Shown piece by piece: positions 13,267 to 26,800 of a stretch of DNA of 64,000 nt. The DNA comes from Rhopalosiphum padi (Eukaryota > Arthropoda > Insecta > Hemiptera > Aphididae): the NCBI RefSeq assembly GCF_020882245.1, contig NC_083600.1, positions 44,983,019 to 45,047,018 on the forward strand. The letters are read 5' to 3'. How positions within the stretch are numbered: the stretch's first letter is position 1; every line of letters begins with the position of its first letter. The position numbers and the translations under genes are program-made. The notes below the pieces were generated by a model. That model saw nothing but the letters and a program-made list of their open reading frames with translations, did not search any database and was not told the origin of the DNA.

Positions 13267-14118
13267 GTCGAGAATCGGTAGAAAGATCGATATTACGAGT
13301 GGACTGGAAAGGTCCTCGTACACACGTGTGTGTGCAGCACTGACCGTTTAAAACGTCTAGTAGTTGACTATAGTTCAAACAAATTAGGCATTTCTACTGG
13401 AAAAAAAAATAATATTATAATGGATTATAACGTTTCGTTGAACGCACGCTATCGCGGTGTGACGTGCGGGATTGCGCCAAACAGTAAGTTTGTATGTATA
13501 ATTTCACATTTTCACAATATTGATACGATCTGAAGTCGTAACAGACCGACGACGTGATACCAACGCGCGGAACCACTCGTACAGAGTTACAAATTAACAA
13601 TTTAAATAATTACATATAATTCCAATGTAGTATAATATATAGTTTAATTTTCTTTAAAATAATATATTTTCGAAATATGTACCTCTGTTTAAGATCCATC
13701 ACGATATAGAACGTTTTGTCTAACGGTTTTTATTTTTTCCTTGTCGACAATGCTGTTTTCGTTCTTCAAATTAACTGATCTATATTTTATTGGATACGAT
13801 TTCTGAAAACAAAATTTGAACTCATTCTTAATTTTACTTTAAAAGTTTAGAGCAATATTGAAAGATATCAAAAATACTGGATTGTTTTTTTTTTATTATT
13901 ATGAAATTTAGTTACTTCTAAACAAAAAAAGTATTTGTTAGGTATTTTGAATATTTCTAAAAATAAATTATATTTATATTCAATTACAGATGGCAACAAA
14001 TACTTAATTACATTTGAAAAGTATTCTTAGCAGAATTGATTAAGACCATAAAAACTTAAAATGTTTTTTCTAGAAGAGTATAAAATATATCTTTATTTTA
14101 TATGATATAAATAAAAAG
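13267..14118. other. AT-rich intergenic stretch
   Basis: No gene is recognised. Overlapping short frames on both strands at 13330-13600 fall in slightly CpG-richer sequence but show no known domain. The rest is AT-rich with homopolymer runs. Confidence 0.5.
14113..14117 (-). terminator. Pol III T-run terminator of the 5S gene
   Basis: Five T on the minus strand directly after CTC at the 3' end of the 5S gene, as RNA polymerase III needs to stop. Confidence 0.75.
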
Positions 14119-14237
14119 AGCCAACGGCACGTAGTGTTCCCAAGCGGTCACCCATCCAAGTACTAACTACGCCCGACGTTGCTTAACTTCAGTGATCGGA
14201 CGAGAACTGGTGTATTCAACGTGGTATGGTCGTTGGC
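14119..14237 (-). rRNA. 5S ribosomal RNA gene
   Basis: Read on the minus strand the sequence begins GCCAACGACCATACCACG and ends with the complementary CGTTGGC. It contains the conserved blocks GTTCTCGTCCGATCACTGAA, GTTAAGCAACGTCGGGC, TTAGTACTTGGATGGGTGAC and CGCTTGGGAACAC in the standard 5S order, about 119 bases in all. The middle part is the internal Pol III control region. The stem formed by GCGTAG and CTACG differs from the usual insect CCCGG/CCGGG pair but remains complementary, so the fold is kept. A TTTTT run at 14117-14113 (minus strand) follows within two bases of the 3' end and is a Pol III terminator. The gene looks intact. No second copy is in the window, so it is a dispersed copy, not part of a visible array. 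It makes the 5S RNA of the large ribosomal subunit if transcribed. Confidence 0.93.
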
Positions 14238-15094
14238 GAAGAAATTATAGACTTCAATTGTTATTAAATATAGTTTTAAAATATTTGAATTTTGTCGTGA
14301 TTATAAATTAAATTAATAATAATTATTAATTATTACTAGTAATAATGTATTGATTACATTTTTTTTCATTACATAATAAATTATTTTTAAAAACCTATAG
14401 AATTAACATAATTGATTGAAGTTTTTAATCCAATATAATCGGCAAATGGTAATATTATAAATTATAATATACCTACTGATTTGATTGGTAGTTTGTTTAC
14501 TTAAGAAACCTACGAAAGAAATATTTCAATCTTTATAAGTATTTCAATTAAGATCGAAAAAAATTAATTCTCTATGTATAAAGTTCTTGCTTTTTACTGA
14601 CTGTCAAGAAATAGGTACCTACACGTAGCATATTTTATACAATAATAGATAGAAACTTGGAATTTTGACAGTATACCTTCGTTTAATAATGTAAGTGAAC
14701 ACTAAGAAACAATATTCACAAAGGGATAATCAACCAGGCTAACCATGAAAAATAATAATTATATTGTTTAAGTAGAGTTGCCACCGATTACAAAAAATTA
14801 CAGTAATTTAATATAAAACATTGACTGTTTTTTTTTTTTTTTTTTTTTTTTAGAAACTCGTTGTATTAGTATAAGTATAATTACTATTAACTTTGTAGCG
14901 ATCGTTATTTTGCTGTTATTTAAAATAGCTTAAAGCTTCTCTATATTGAAACAGTACCTAATAATTGTACGACAACGGTTTACTAAAATATGTCTACTAG
15001 TGACAAAAGATACGCAAAGTAAAACTCTTAAATGGCTAAATTTATAGGTATGCTATATTATGTACCAATGGCCAATGGGCAATGGAGAAACAGT

Positions 15095-15290
15095 TTATTT
15101 ATTATTTATAATACAAGTGAAACTGTGTAAATTTCCACACCACCTTAGATTTTATATCGAATAACAATCCCTAGTAAATATATTACCGGATATGTTATTT
15201 ATAAAATCATGAGGTATTACACATAATGGCGCGTTTTTTTTATCGTGGTTTCCCGACGTAGGCCTAATCCACGTATACTAAGTAAACTTA
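15095..15290 (-). repeat. Copy 1 of a dispersed repeat shared with 55480-55648
   Basis: Read on the minus strand, this segment carries GTGGATTAGGCC, then AAACCACGATAAAAAAAACG, CGCGCCA, AATACCTCA and AAGGTGGTG in the same order as the plus strand at 55480-55648. Both begin abruptly with the GGATTAGGCC block. No coding potential is seen. It is probably a transposable-element remnant of unnamed family. Confidence 0.6.
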
Positions 15291-18200
15291 ATAAAAATTA
15301 CAATCACATGCATATTGCATACTAAATTATAACTTTAAAAAAAAAATACATATAAACTTAATACTAATTAATACCTATTTAACACCGGATTTAATTTGCT
15401 TTCGCTTTTATTACACAAAAGGGGCCGTTACTCTGTGTTAAATGTTGACGTATCTATATCGATCGTAATGATCGTATATTATCCGATCTTGATTGAATTT
15501 GAATTATATTTGTATTAATTTTATTGAATCAGAACGGTGTAATTAATAAAAACAACATTGTGGTGTTTACTCAAATTTCAGAGAAAACTAAAAAAATATA
15601 CTAAAAATTATAAAGCATATTACCAACTTTTCATTTTTTCAATATAATAATATATACGCGGTTATTCGAAACCATAACACAAACAATGAGTTGGAACATT
15701 TCCACGTCTTTCGGTACGCTATTGAACAATCTTAATTGTAATAAACATTAAAATAAATAACACTTATTGAACTAGTTTGATATAGATTGAAATAACTATA
15801 AAAAAAAAAAAATGTTAAGAAAATAAAGAATAAAAAATAATTATATTATAACTTCGTGCCTGACACGTGTACAAATAAACGAATTGAATTTGCAAACTAA
15901 ATAAATCAAAAAGTTACAGTTTATTAATAAAATAATAAAATACACAAACGTTGTCAAGAAAGCTGGATGTGCATATAAACTTATTTATGTATATTATTAT
16001 TTTACATAATATTATACAATATTCGAGCCAGATTAAATATATATTTATTTAGATTTTATTTCCGATTTCTAACATGATATAAGACTTGTAATATTGTATT
16101 CTTTTCAATAAAAAAATATTCTTGTAGTAGGGAATCACATGTTCCAATTCTCGTAATAATTTTATTTTAATAACAATAAATCAATGCTCTAAAATCATTG
16201 TGTATTAATTTTATTGTTTGAAAATCGAATCTAAAAATAAAATATTACTTTAGAATGGATATTTTTTTTTTTTTATTAAAAATTAGGTATTTCAAAAAAA
16301 AAACTCGTTTGGATGTGTAACGTCGCGGTAATTGATTTCGCAGTACTTCCGCGAGCCGAAATATATACATATATATACATTATAATCTATAATCCATATT
16401 ATATAAAATATAAGTATCTATTGAAAAAAAAATGTTGTTTTTTGAAAAAGAACATACAGAAAACCAATTTTAGGAATGATAGAAAATATTCAAATATCAG
16501 TATAATTATAAATTTATTTTTTTTTTTTTTTAAATCGTATTTTTAAGCACATTTAATTAAGGCTTAACCACCACAATTCTAATTTGAAACATAAAACAGG
16601 AAAGAACGCCACCACGAAGACCGCGAAAATATTTAAATGTAAACTACGTTTATAAAAATAGAGCCTTAGTCATGCAATACTATATGCTCAACAGTAACTG
16701 TTGTAGTATTTCAAACGTTACAGGGAATATTATTATTTTTTAAAAAATTATGAAATATTACCCAAACAGATTCAATCGATCGTCAACCTCAAACAGAGAT
16801 TCGGTTTTTCTTAATTTATTCGTGAATAATTTGTGTATTAAAAATTAATTATTTTTCATTGTCTAATTGTAAATTAATTACGAGAAATATTTAGTTTAAT
16901 AAATTATTTAAAACAAAAATTTGTGTATAGATATCACCTTAAATGGTGGAAAAACGGTCATATGTAAAATAAAAACATTTGGTACTGTAAGACATCTGTT
17001 TAGCTTATTCTGTCATATTTAATTTGAATTTGTTATTATTTTATAAGCATTCGCAAATATTATTAAACCCGGTTTGGCGGTTTATTATTAGATCTTTATA
17101 TGATTCTTTATGCATAATATGAAAATAACAATTTACTTGATATTAAAATATTTGAAAGGTCAATTTTTTTGTTTTTTTGGATAATACAACTATACTAGTT
17201 AGTGAAAACCAGAACTAATTACTAAATTAATTAAAATTGTGTCAGATGTAAGTAAGATGATTTAATCTTTAACGAAAATTCTTTCGAAATTAATTTTATA
17301 AAATAATATAATGCTGTTTTCTCTTTTCAATTTTTATAGTTGAACATTTTTAGGTAAAAGGATATAAAATTGCATGATACTAAATATTTTAAATAATAAT
17401 ATTCTAACTTCTAACCACGGGCGAGAGTACGGAGACAGCAGAGGTCCTTATTATCCTTATGTCGCCTACAAAAACAGAGTCTGCACACGCTTATGCTTGT
17501 AACTGTATAATATGGTGTGTATGTATATTGAGTCTATGCAGACTCCATAAAATACCTAGAGTTTTAATTGATTGATATTTAAAATGGAATATTCACAACG
17601 GAATAACAGTTAAAAAATAAATAAAAGTAAGTTTTATAAATTTAAAACTCTAATCAATATTTTGTTATCTAACATAGTAACATGGATGGGTTTTTGTGTA
17701 TTGGAACATTTATTTTTAATAAATAGAATATTCACTAGGTGTAGATTTTATGTTATACATTTAAAAATGCTTAGATCAACATAACCTTTTTTTTTAAACC
17801 TTTTTTTTATTAGCTTCTAGTGTAATTATTATAGCTCAACAATTATATAACATACACAAAACATGAAAATACAATACAAAGTAATAGTATAGTGAACATA
17901 ATATTTTAGATAATATTATAAAATAGTGTTAAAGATGAAATGGATCGAAGACCCACGAAATGAACAAGTTACAGATAACATAATAATATACGGTGATTAA
18001 AAATGTTGTATTAATTTAGTTAATGAAGCATCATGAATAATGTTTGGACTATGGAATTAGCTGTTTATTTAGAACAGCTGTAAGGAGTGTAATAAGAGAA
18101 TTTATAAATGCAGATAGTTCTGAGATAATAATAACAACATTAAGTTATTTTCATAAAATTACTCTTAAAAAACTGTTTTACTCTAATACCGGCATAATAT

Positions 18201-19044
18201 TTAACACCTGTAGTTCACTAAATCTAAAATAAATATCTAATTTCATACAAAAGAAATGTTGTGTAATGTATCAAAAAGATAGTAGTTCAAATTATAATTA
18301 TAATACAGTAGCCAGTAGGTACACGTTCACAACAATGGAAAATAATTTTTTTTTTTTAAATTCTTAAATATAGAATTGAATATGATAAAAAATACTTTTA
18401 TAATATTGTAATAAATCTCAGTATTCTATTAAGTGTTAATTCCAATAGTAATCAGAATTTTAATTTATATAAAATATATCAATGTATTATTATAAAACAA
18501 GATAGTTATACATTTTAAGAATTTACATAGTTTAATGTTATCATCAATTGCACACTAAATAGTGATTTTTTATGTTAATTATTAATTCGAATTTATAAAT
18601 TCAATATTATTATTTTCTATTAAATTTATAATTTTAGTTTATCTTTAATTTATTGTACATTTGTACACTTTCGTGATATTTACAATCATATAATATAATA
18701 TTCGATATAAATTAGGATATATTTTTATATTTAATTAGGTAATTACAAAAGCTAATTAAAGATTTTGGAGACAAACTATTTTACTTATATTGTCAATTTA
18801 AATTGTTTAGTTTTTAAAAAAAAATGTAAATATGACATAAAAATGACAGAAAATGTCCTTAAAAATTGACTCGTGTATTGGATTGTCGGTATTGTAATAC
18901 CTTCTAAAATCTAACGCAGTGCAATTATTATTCAAGAAATTCCATAAGCAATTTTTAAACGACAAATTATATAAGGATAATATTAAAATAGGTACCTGGT
19001 AGATTCAAGGTACAACACCAACGTGTTGTCCAAATTTCAAATAC

Positions 19045-19105
19045 AGTGAAACCTGTATATAACGGACAGTTGTGGAACTGTTGTTGTCGGTTAAAAAATT
19101 AGATT
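19045..19105 (+). mobile_element. Solo terminus of a pogo/Tigger-like element
   Basis: TACAGTGAAACCTGTATATA followed by ACGGAC matches the general form of pogo/Tigger terminal repeats (CAGTRRAACCT...ATAACGGAC), and the leading TA fits the target-site preference. No inverted partner was found within the next kilobases, so this is a fragment. Family assignment is from memory of the terminal pattern. Confidence 0.4.
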
Positions 19106-20883
19106 ATTTTTTACACTTCATCGATCATCCTAATATTACATAAAATAATACGTGCTAATTACTTGTTTACCTAAAAAATAAAAAATATGATCTATTCTTA
19201 TTATGCTACAAGTGAGTGGTTGGACAATAGTATTCTATTCACTGGTCGATAGCGTTTTCCAACACGGTGTGTTATGAATAAAAATACGAATCGCCACTGG
19301 AAACATCAACGTCAGTGGTTTATTTTATCGATCTAATATTGTAATAATAATATTTAAATTATATTTAATAAAATTTATGCATTACACACGTTTTAGACAT
19401 TTGTCATTTCAATATTGTTGTTGTTATACGCTCACTTGTTATATAAATATATATCCATAATCAATTTAAATATGAGATGATATCGTACGTCCTACACCAA
19501 ACACTAACGTTTAATAATTTTATTTTTAACAATCTATAATATAATACATATATGATAAAAAAGGTCTATACTCTATCGAGTGAGAAAATTGGATCCATTT
19601 CAATGACATAATATAGTCGTCGAGTGGGAATGCACGGAATCGGCGTGTTATCTCACCGAACAGAGTATATATTATAATACTATACTACTATAGATAATAT
19701 ATAATATCTTTTAATAATTTAATTATCAATTATTATTACTTACTGAATTAGTTATCAACCAGTTTTCTTAACGTGTGCTGTACTATTGTTGAATATTTGT
19801 TTTAAGTAAATAATATAATATAAGTTGTACAAGGTAATATTTATTTTTCAAGATTTTTAAATACTAACATACTGTACCTGTCTATTGTCATATACTCATA
19901 TCCAAAATACATCATTTTAAGCAATAATTTAATTAGTTTAGTAATTTGTGAATTGGACATCGACTTGCATAACGATGTTTTTTTTCTAAGACTTATTTCT
20001 CTGAATTATATTACTGTTTGGTCATTTGGTACCGAAATGTAAATCACATGCATTTCACATAGATTTTGTACGGACCTATCTGGTTTTTTAAACAGATGTT
20101 GACCTTTAAGGGGGTGTTTTATTGATATTCATAGAAGTAGTATAGTAGTTAGTGCCTTCTAGTCACTAATAAGTAACTATCGTGTCCGAACGACTGCATA
20201 AAATAGGGAAGTTTACTATTGATATTGGAATAGTGGATAGCAGGAGAAATGTGGGGTAAAATGATTATTTTCCATGTTAAAAATATCATATTATTTTTTA
20301 TTACATAATTTTGTTTTTACCGCTTTTTATAAATTTAAATTAAATATTCCAGTTGATTATTACACTTATAGCGCCAATCATCCGCATACTCTCATTACCA
20401 TATTATGTAGATTATATTCAGTAGAAACAATTTATATATAATCTTCTATTATTTCCCTTAGATATGAAGTTAACTAATCTTATCAAGGTGACGACATGGA
20501 AATATTAATTATAATTATTGTTATTATCAAGTTACATAATATCATAGTTTATATTATGTGAACCTTTAATAGGTGACTGTTTATCATTAGATCACTCGTT
20601 AGATGTTTTCATGGGTAAATCTAAGTGCAATAGGAAGACGTTTGTACCAAGGTTTATTTCATTGGATGCCTACACACAAAATAGAAAAACCGGTTTGAAT
20701 AATAATCATTTGTGATAGAAAAAAAATGTTGCAGCACATTTTACAATCATTTAAGTGTCCGTCTAAAGCACGTAAATGATTTTTTTTTATTTTATTTTAA
20801 AACCAAAATGTTTTAATTAACACTATAATATTTAAAATATACTTGGACTACCAAGTACTTAGTATGGTCATTATTGTTTGCAA

Positions 20884-23800
20884 TCACGCTGAAGATATAA
20901 TGCATGGTTCGTTTACTTCATCAGTACTTAGTTGTTTTCCATGTACCATCCAATGGTAAAGCTCCACTAATTGGTATTCTTTTAAGATATTTTTAAAACT
21001 AAAGTACCAAATGAACCCAAGAGTCGTACATATGAACACTGCTACATAGTATCCGTCCACATAAATTCCACAAGTTCCTCCATTATTTTCGCATAACTAA
21101 AAAAAGTCAAAAAAAATTAATTTAAGAATAAACAAAATTCTTGAACTTGAAGATTTTCTGTTCAAAAAAAGTACTAAAAAATAAAAGATTTAATTATTGT
21201 ATAAAAATATTCAAAAATATCTTACATTTTTTAAATCGTTTGTGTAACATGTATTTAAAGAATCATTTGAACATTCATTGAAAGTCAAAAGATCAATGAG
21301 CTTCAAAACAAAAGTATTTGGTATTAACCATCCCAAAAAATAAAATGTATTATATAGTGTCATATAAGTTCCACCAAAATGAGGATCACTTATTTTACAA
21401 AAGAATGCAAGTAGTGTCAGCATCAAAAATAAACTCAACATCTAAAACAAAAATTAAAATTGTGTATTATTTTTTTGTTTTTCTTAACTCATAATTTTTT
21501 ACACTATTATTGCTTGATTAAATTAAATATAATCTTATATCGGATGATTCATTATCCATTAAATGTATGACGTCTATCATTAATATATTTTTTTAAATAA
21601 TTTAATTTAAAGCGTAAAAACAGCATTTAAAAAATATATTATTATTATTTAAAAAATTATAGTAATGAAAAAATAGTAAAAATATGATTTTTTCCCCGAA
21701 CATTTTGTTTTTTAATAACTTAAAACTATTTAAAAAGAATATTTTCAAAATTTTTTGTATTGTTTGAAATAATGATTGTCCGTGTATTATCTCGATATAT
21801 ATTTACGTTCTCAATATTATATAGCTAGAGATATTACAAGTCTTAGCATATAAAAAATAAATATTTACAATTAAAGAAATATTCAGACCAAAAAATTATT
21901 GTAGACTTATTAACTCACCTCGTTTACAAGAGATACAAATCCTAATATAACATAATAATATGCTGGTATAGTAACAATTCCATTTTTTTTTATTAAACTT
22001 GGTGTATAATAAACGAACGTACAGAGTACAATACCCCAAATTAATCTGAAAAATATTTCGTTAAAAAAAAAATATATTATGTTATTTCACTGATATATCA
22101 CATACAATAATTCCATGCATAGTAATTAGTGGCGTGTTGGTAAATATATTTATGGCTATGCGTTATTTCACTAATTAAATTCTAATAAAAAACATTTTTG
22201 CTCACTAATTTCATTCTTAAAATAATTTTTTCATTGTTCTCGTTGTACTTAAAAAGACTTAGATAAGCTACAAAAAGTTAGTACCAATACAATTGAAACA
22301 TCACATTGATAGTTAATAGTCTAGTTTTTATTTTACCTGGATAACATTCAACTTTCATAAAGTTTTACATAAATCTTTTAAAAATGTGTACACAGATATG
22401 AGATGGGCGTTTGAGAATAGAAGATAAGTTAAAAAGTCAGAAATGCTCATAAAATGTTGAACGGTATACTATAGATTGTAATGATTACGTAAGCATTATG
22501 GATTTATCTTTAAAAGATCAAAAATAAACTAAAAAAAAAAAAAAAAATTATGAACTACACAACATTATGTGTAAGTAAATGGTTAGATGAACATTTTTGA
22601 ACTTATAGTTTATTTTTAACATAAACCTAATTTAAATATTTATTACATCAACTAATATGAAATTGCATATTATTATTATTATTATTATTATTATTTTATA
22701 GGTGTTATCGAGATACAATCGATTCTTCTTAATTACCATAGAAATTGAGTATAATAGATTTTGAACTTACATAATTATAGCAAATAGGTACTCGTATACA
22801 TATATAATAATTTAACTTTAAAGATAATTAATTCTATGCTACTCTTATGTCTTGTCAGTATGACGAGATGATTGAATATATTTTATACTTAATTATTTAT
22901 TTTTATTAAAATATACCATGTCTAAAATAATTAAATGTCCTTGAATTTCATTAAAATTTATTAAAAGTTTAATTTTTTTCCTATCCTGCGGGTTCTAATT
23001 ATTAATATTTTTATACTACCGTGTGTTTGCATATAAGATTTATTAGATAGGTACTATGTGTTTGTGTGTGTGTGTATGTATATATATTGTGCAATATTAT
23101 TTCTGACATCATATTATAATCTATAATTATAGTTAAAAATGTGTAATTATTAAGTATTTTATTATCATAAAATTAATCAGGTCATCAAGATTTTTTTTAG
23201 TTAAGATCACACGTTCAAACAGGAAGATTTTTATTTTCAATGTGATAATGGTCAAATTCGTATAAAGTATAAACATGATATTAGTGTTCGACTAGTGTAA
23301 CCTTGTATTTTAAGAAATTTTGCAATTTATATTCACTTATCATTTTGTATATGTTTAAAAAATTGCAGAGGCTTTCGTGGTACGGGTAGAGATCGGGTAG
23401 TATTTACAACTAATCAAATTGTCTTATTAGGTGTACCACAAATATCATTCTAGATATAACTTATATTTTAGTTATCGTTGATAATATGATGATATACAGT
23501 GTTAATTGTTTTTTTCGTAATTTCAAAAGTCAATCGATATGTAACTTTATAGTAATATCACGCCAAGCTATAATAATTGAAAACAATATCGTGTATATTT
23601 AATAACTATTATAACTACTATTAATTACCTGACGGGCGTCATTTTCAGATGGTAACTCATTGGCTTTGAACTCGTAACATATTTACATATAAACATTGGG
23701 AAAAAAAATTTAATTGCATACATTACTGAAGTAATCATCATAATGTCATCCTTAGGTACACCAGCGTCAATTAATTTCAAGTTCGGTATAGTCTCCATAA

Positions 23801-26800
23801 CAGTAAATCCTATCTAAAATATAAAAATAAAGCGTTTTAAATAATTTTTGAGTGCAGCAAAATGGTAATTTACTGAAATATTTTTTATAAAAGTATATTA
23901 TATTATGTGTATTTAAAATATTTAAATATTACATTATAATTATACTTATTTATTACACTATTTCTATTAAATACCAATATTATATAACATATGCTAATAA
24001 AATGTCGACACTTCAGAGCTCGATGGGCCACTGGTTATGTATTTTTAAATTTTTTTAAACACTGTTACGGCTTTTAAATTTTAAAGTGGTAATTTGTCTA
24101 AACTATTTCTTCAGATATATTTATTATCAGGGCTGTGAATTCTATCCACTAAAAAACGTGAAATAAATGTTTAAAATAGAAGAATATTTAATTAAATTCA
24201 AAAATATACAAATTTATGCAAAATATACTGAATAAAATAATATGACGATTATGTAAAATATTGCTAGAAATATAATAAGTAGTAATCATAGTATTAGAAT
24301 TGTATGTAAATTAATGCTGTTCGAGCACTATTTTTTATTTCGTGGTCTTAGACCAATAAATGGAAAGTTATTTTATGTAAGTGCTTCCCGACGTCTGCTT
24401 ACTTTATTGATTTACATATATGCATTTGGAATTTACTTACTTTATTTTTAGGTCATTGAAGTATTTAATAAGCCTTAAAATCAAATTATTTAAAAAATTA
24501 ATTGTTCCATAGACAAAGCTATTATTTTTATAATAAGAAATATTATCCGTATAACCTATACCCTACATGATTTAGTAAAAAGACCAATAAATACAAAATC
24601 TATGCAGAAATTGTTTGACAAAATTTACATCGAACCATTTATAGTATTTAACTTTTAAACAATTGTAAACGTTTTTGAAAAAAAGTATGTATAATGAAAT
24701 GTTTTTCAATACCATATTCAAGTACAGAATTAATATTAGTTTTATCCAAAATCATAATTTTCCAACCAAATATAGGTACAATAAAGATATCGAAAAATAT
24801 ATAATATGTGTTTGTTCATCAATACTAAAAATTATTTTATTCATGGCTTTATCAGTATAATCAAACATTATATAAGATAAGATAACATAAAATACTAGTA
24901 TTTAGAATCAGTGATAATACAAATTATATAATGTTAATATACCATATACGATTAATCATGTATTTTTCAGATATTAAAAATGTAGATTATGAATACAATT
25001 TGGAATATATCTTTAAGTCATGACCCGGAATTCATAAATATTTTATTAAAATGATAAATATCTATGTAAAATACTAAAATAAATATTTTATAAACATTTA
25101 AAATCTTTAGTGTTGTAAACATATTACAATTTAATGAAAACAGTTTTTGAACCAGTGGTTTTCCCAAAAGGCCATTGACATGTTTTTGTAACACTGCTCA
25201 ACTCAAATCAGCATATATTTTTTTTAGACGAATAGAAAAAATGCAATTTTGAATTTAAATTAATCGAAATATAAAATCTAATATAGCCAAAAGTCATTGC
25301 AAAGTGTATGAATATTATATCTAATAATTTAATTTAAAATTGTTTTTTTTTTCTTAAATGTTATGTATTTAGATAAATATAATGCTAATCGTTTTAGTAG
25401 TCGAAGCAGAAATTATATAATTTCTAGAGCAATAAAATAAATAAATTTACATATTAAAAATATAAGTCATTAGATATATAGTATATACTTAATCACTTTA
25501 GTAAATATTTATTAAAATAATATTGTACTTTCCAAGTCAGGTGGTCAAATTAAATATTTGAAAGAAATATGATTATTTATTATTATTATTATTATCATTA
25601 TTCACCTTTATTGTAAGTAACGCTAGTGTCAATACTCTAATACGAGGAAGCTTCAAAATGTCCCACAATAGCTTATAATTCTGAAAAACGCTGATTTTTT
25701 TGTGGCCATCTTCCATTGTATGCTTTTCTTTTTTAAAAAATCCAATGAATGTTGTGACCATAAAAATGAATACAGCACAAATATTAAAAAAACCTAAGCA
25801 AATAAAATATATGAAAAAAAAAACTCATTAAAATATTGGACAGTAATAAAAGATAGTCAGTTTCACAAATGTCAATCAAATAAGCTTTCTTGACAATGAA
25901 TTTTGTCTGATTGGATAAAAATGTAGAAAAGAAACATTAGCTAATAAAGGATGACAGAAAAACATGTTTGCGATTCTCTATAGGCGCAATTAAAATTTTT
26001 TCTTGGTGGGCTGATCAATTGTATGCCAAACAGGCTAGTGGGTGAAAAAATGTGGGTGTAGATAATAATATACAAATTAATGTACCTATTTTTGTGTACT
26101 AATTAGTATACAAACTGTTAAATGGATTGTAATGAAAATAAAGATTTAAAACTAACTAACAGTTCTAAAAACTGATGTAAATTACTAAAATATATAAATA
26201 TGCTAGTATGCTACTGATAAATAATTATAAAGCGGCATATTTTTTTTATCGTATCTACACCAAAAATTATAAAAACTAAAAACTTAATAGTTTTGTACGT
26301 AGGAGTTATTTTAATTAGATATTACATTGTTTCTAGAATTACTGTAAGTTATACAACGAAAAATTAACCTAAACGAAAATTAGTCAAATATCGTATGAAA
26401 AATATCTAAAATGTGTGTATTAAATATGATTTTATTTCCGTACTTTTCATAGTTATAATTCCTCCTTTTCCGGTAGCAGTTCCTAAATATTTGACGTTGA
26501 ACTGTTCAGATACCAGCAAAGTGAAGCAAACTGAACCTAAGAACATTCCAATCGGTACTCCTATAGAAGGACACAAGGAGGCATAACTCACGTTTTTCCT
26601 GGACAAAATAAGAAAAGTTATTTCAAAATTGTATTGTAAATTAGATAAATCCATTGCAGTGCTCACTTCTTCAACACTGACAACGACCAGCCATCGACGG
26701 CGATATCTTGAGTTGCAGATAAAAAATTAATAAGGAAGATCAAACGCACTATCATTTCAAGATTTGGTTTTCCTTTCTCGGGCAACCAATTATCCATATT

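Larger units (their letters stand above)
14238..20883. other. AT-rich intergenic stretch downstream of SLC33A1 copy A
   Basis: About 6.6 kb without a supported gene. It holds homopolymer runs (for example T-runs near 14830 and 16510), one copy of a dispersed repeat (15095-15290) and a pogo/Tigger-like terminus near 19045. Short frames at 16313-16546 and 18044-18232 are AT-driven and show no features. Confidence 0.55.
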
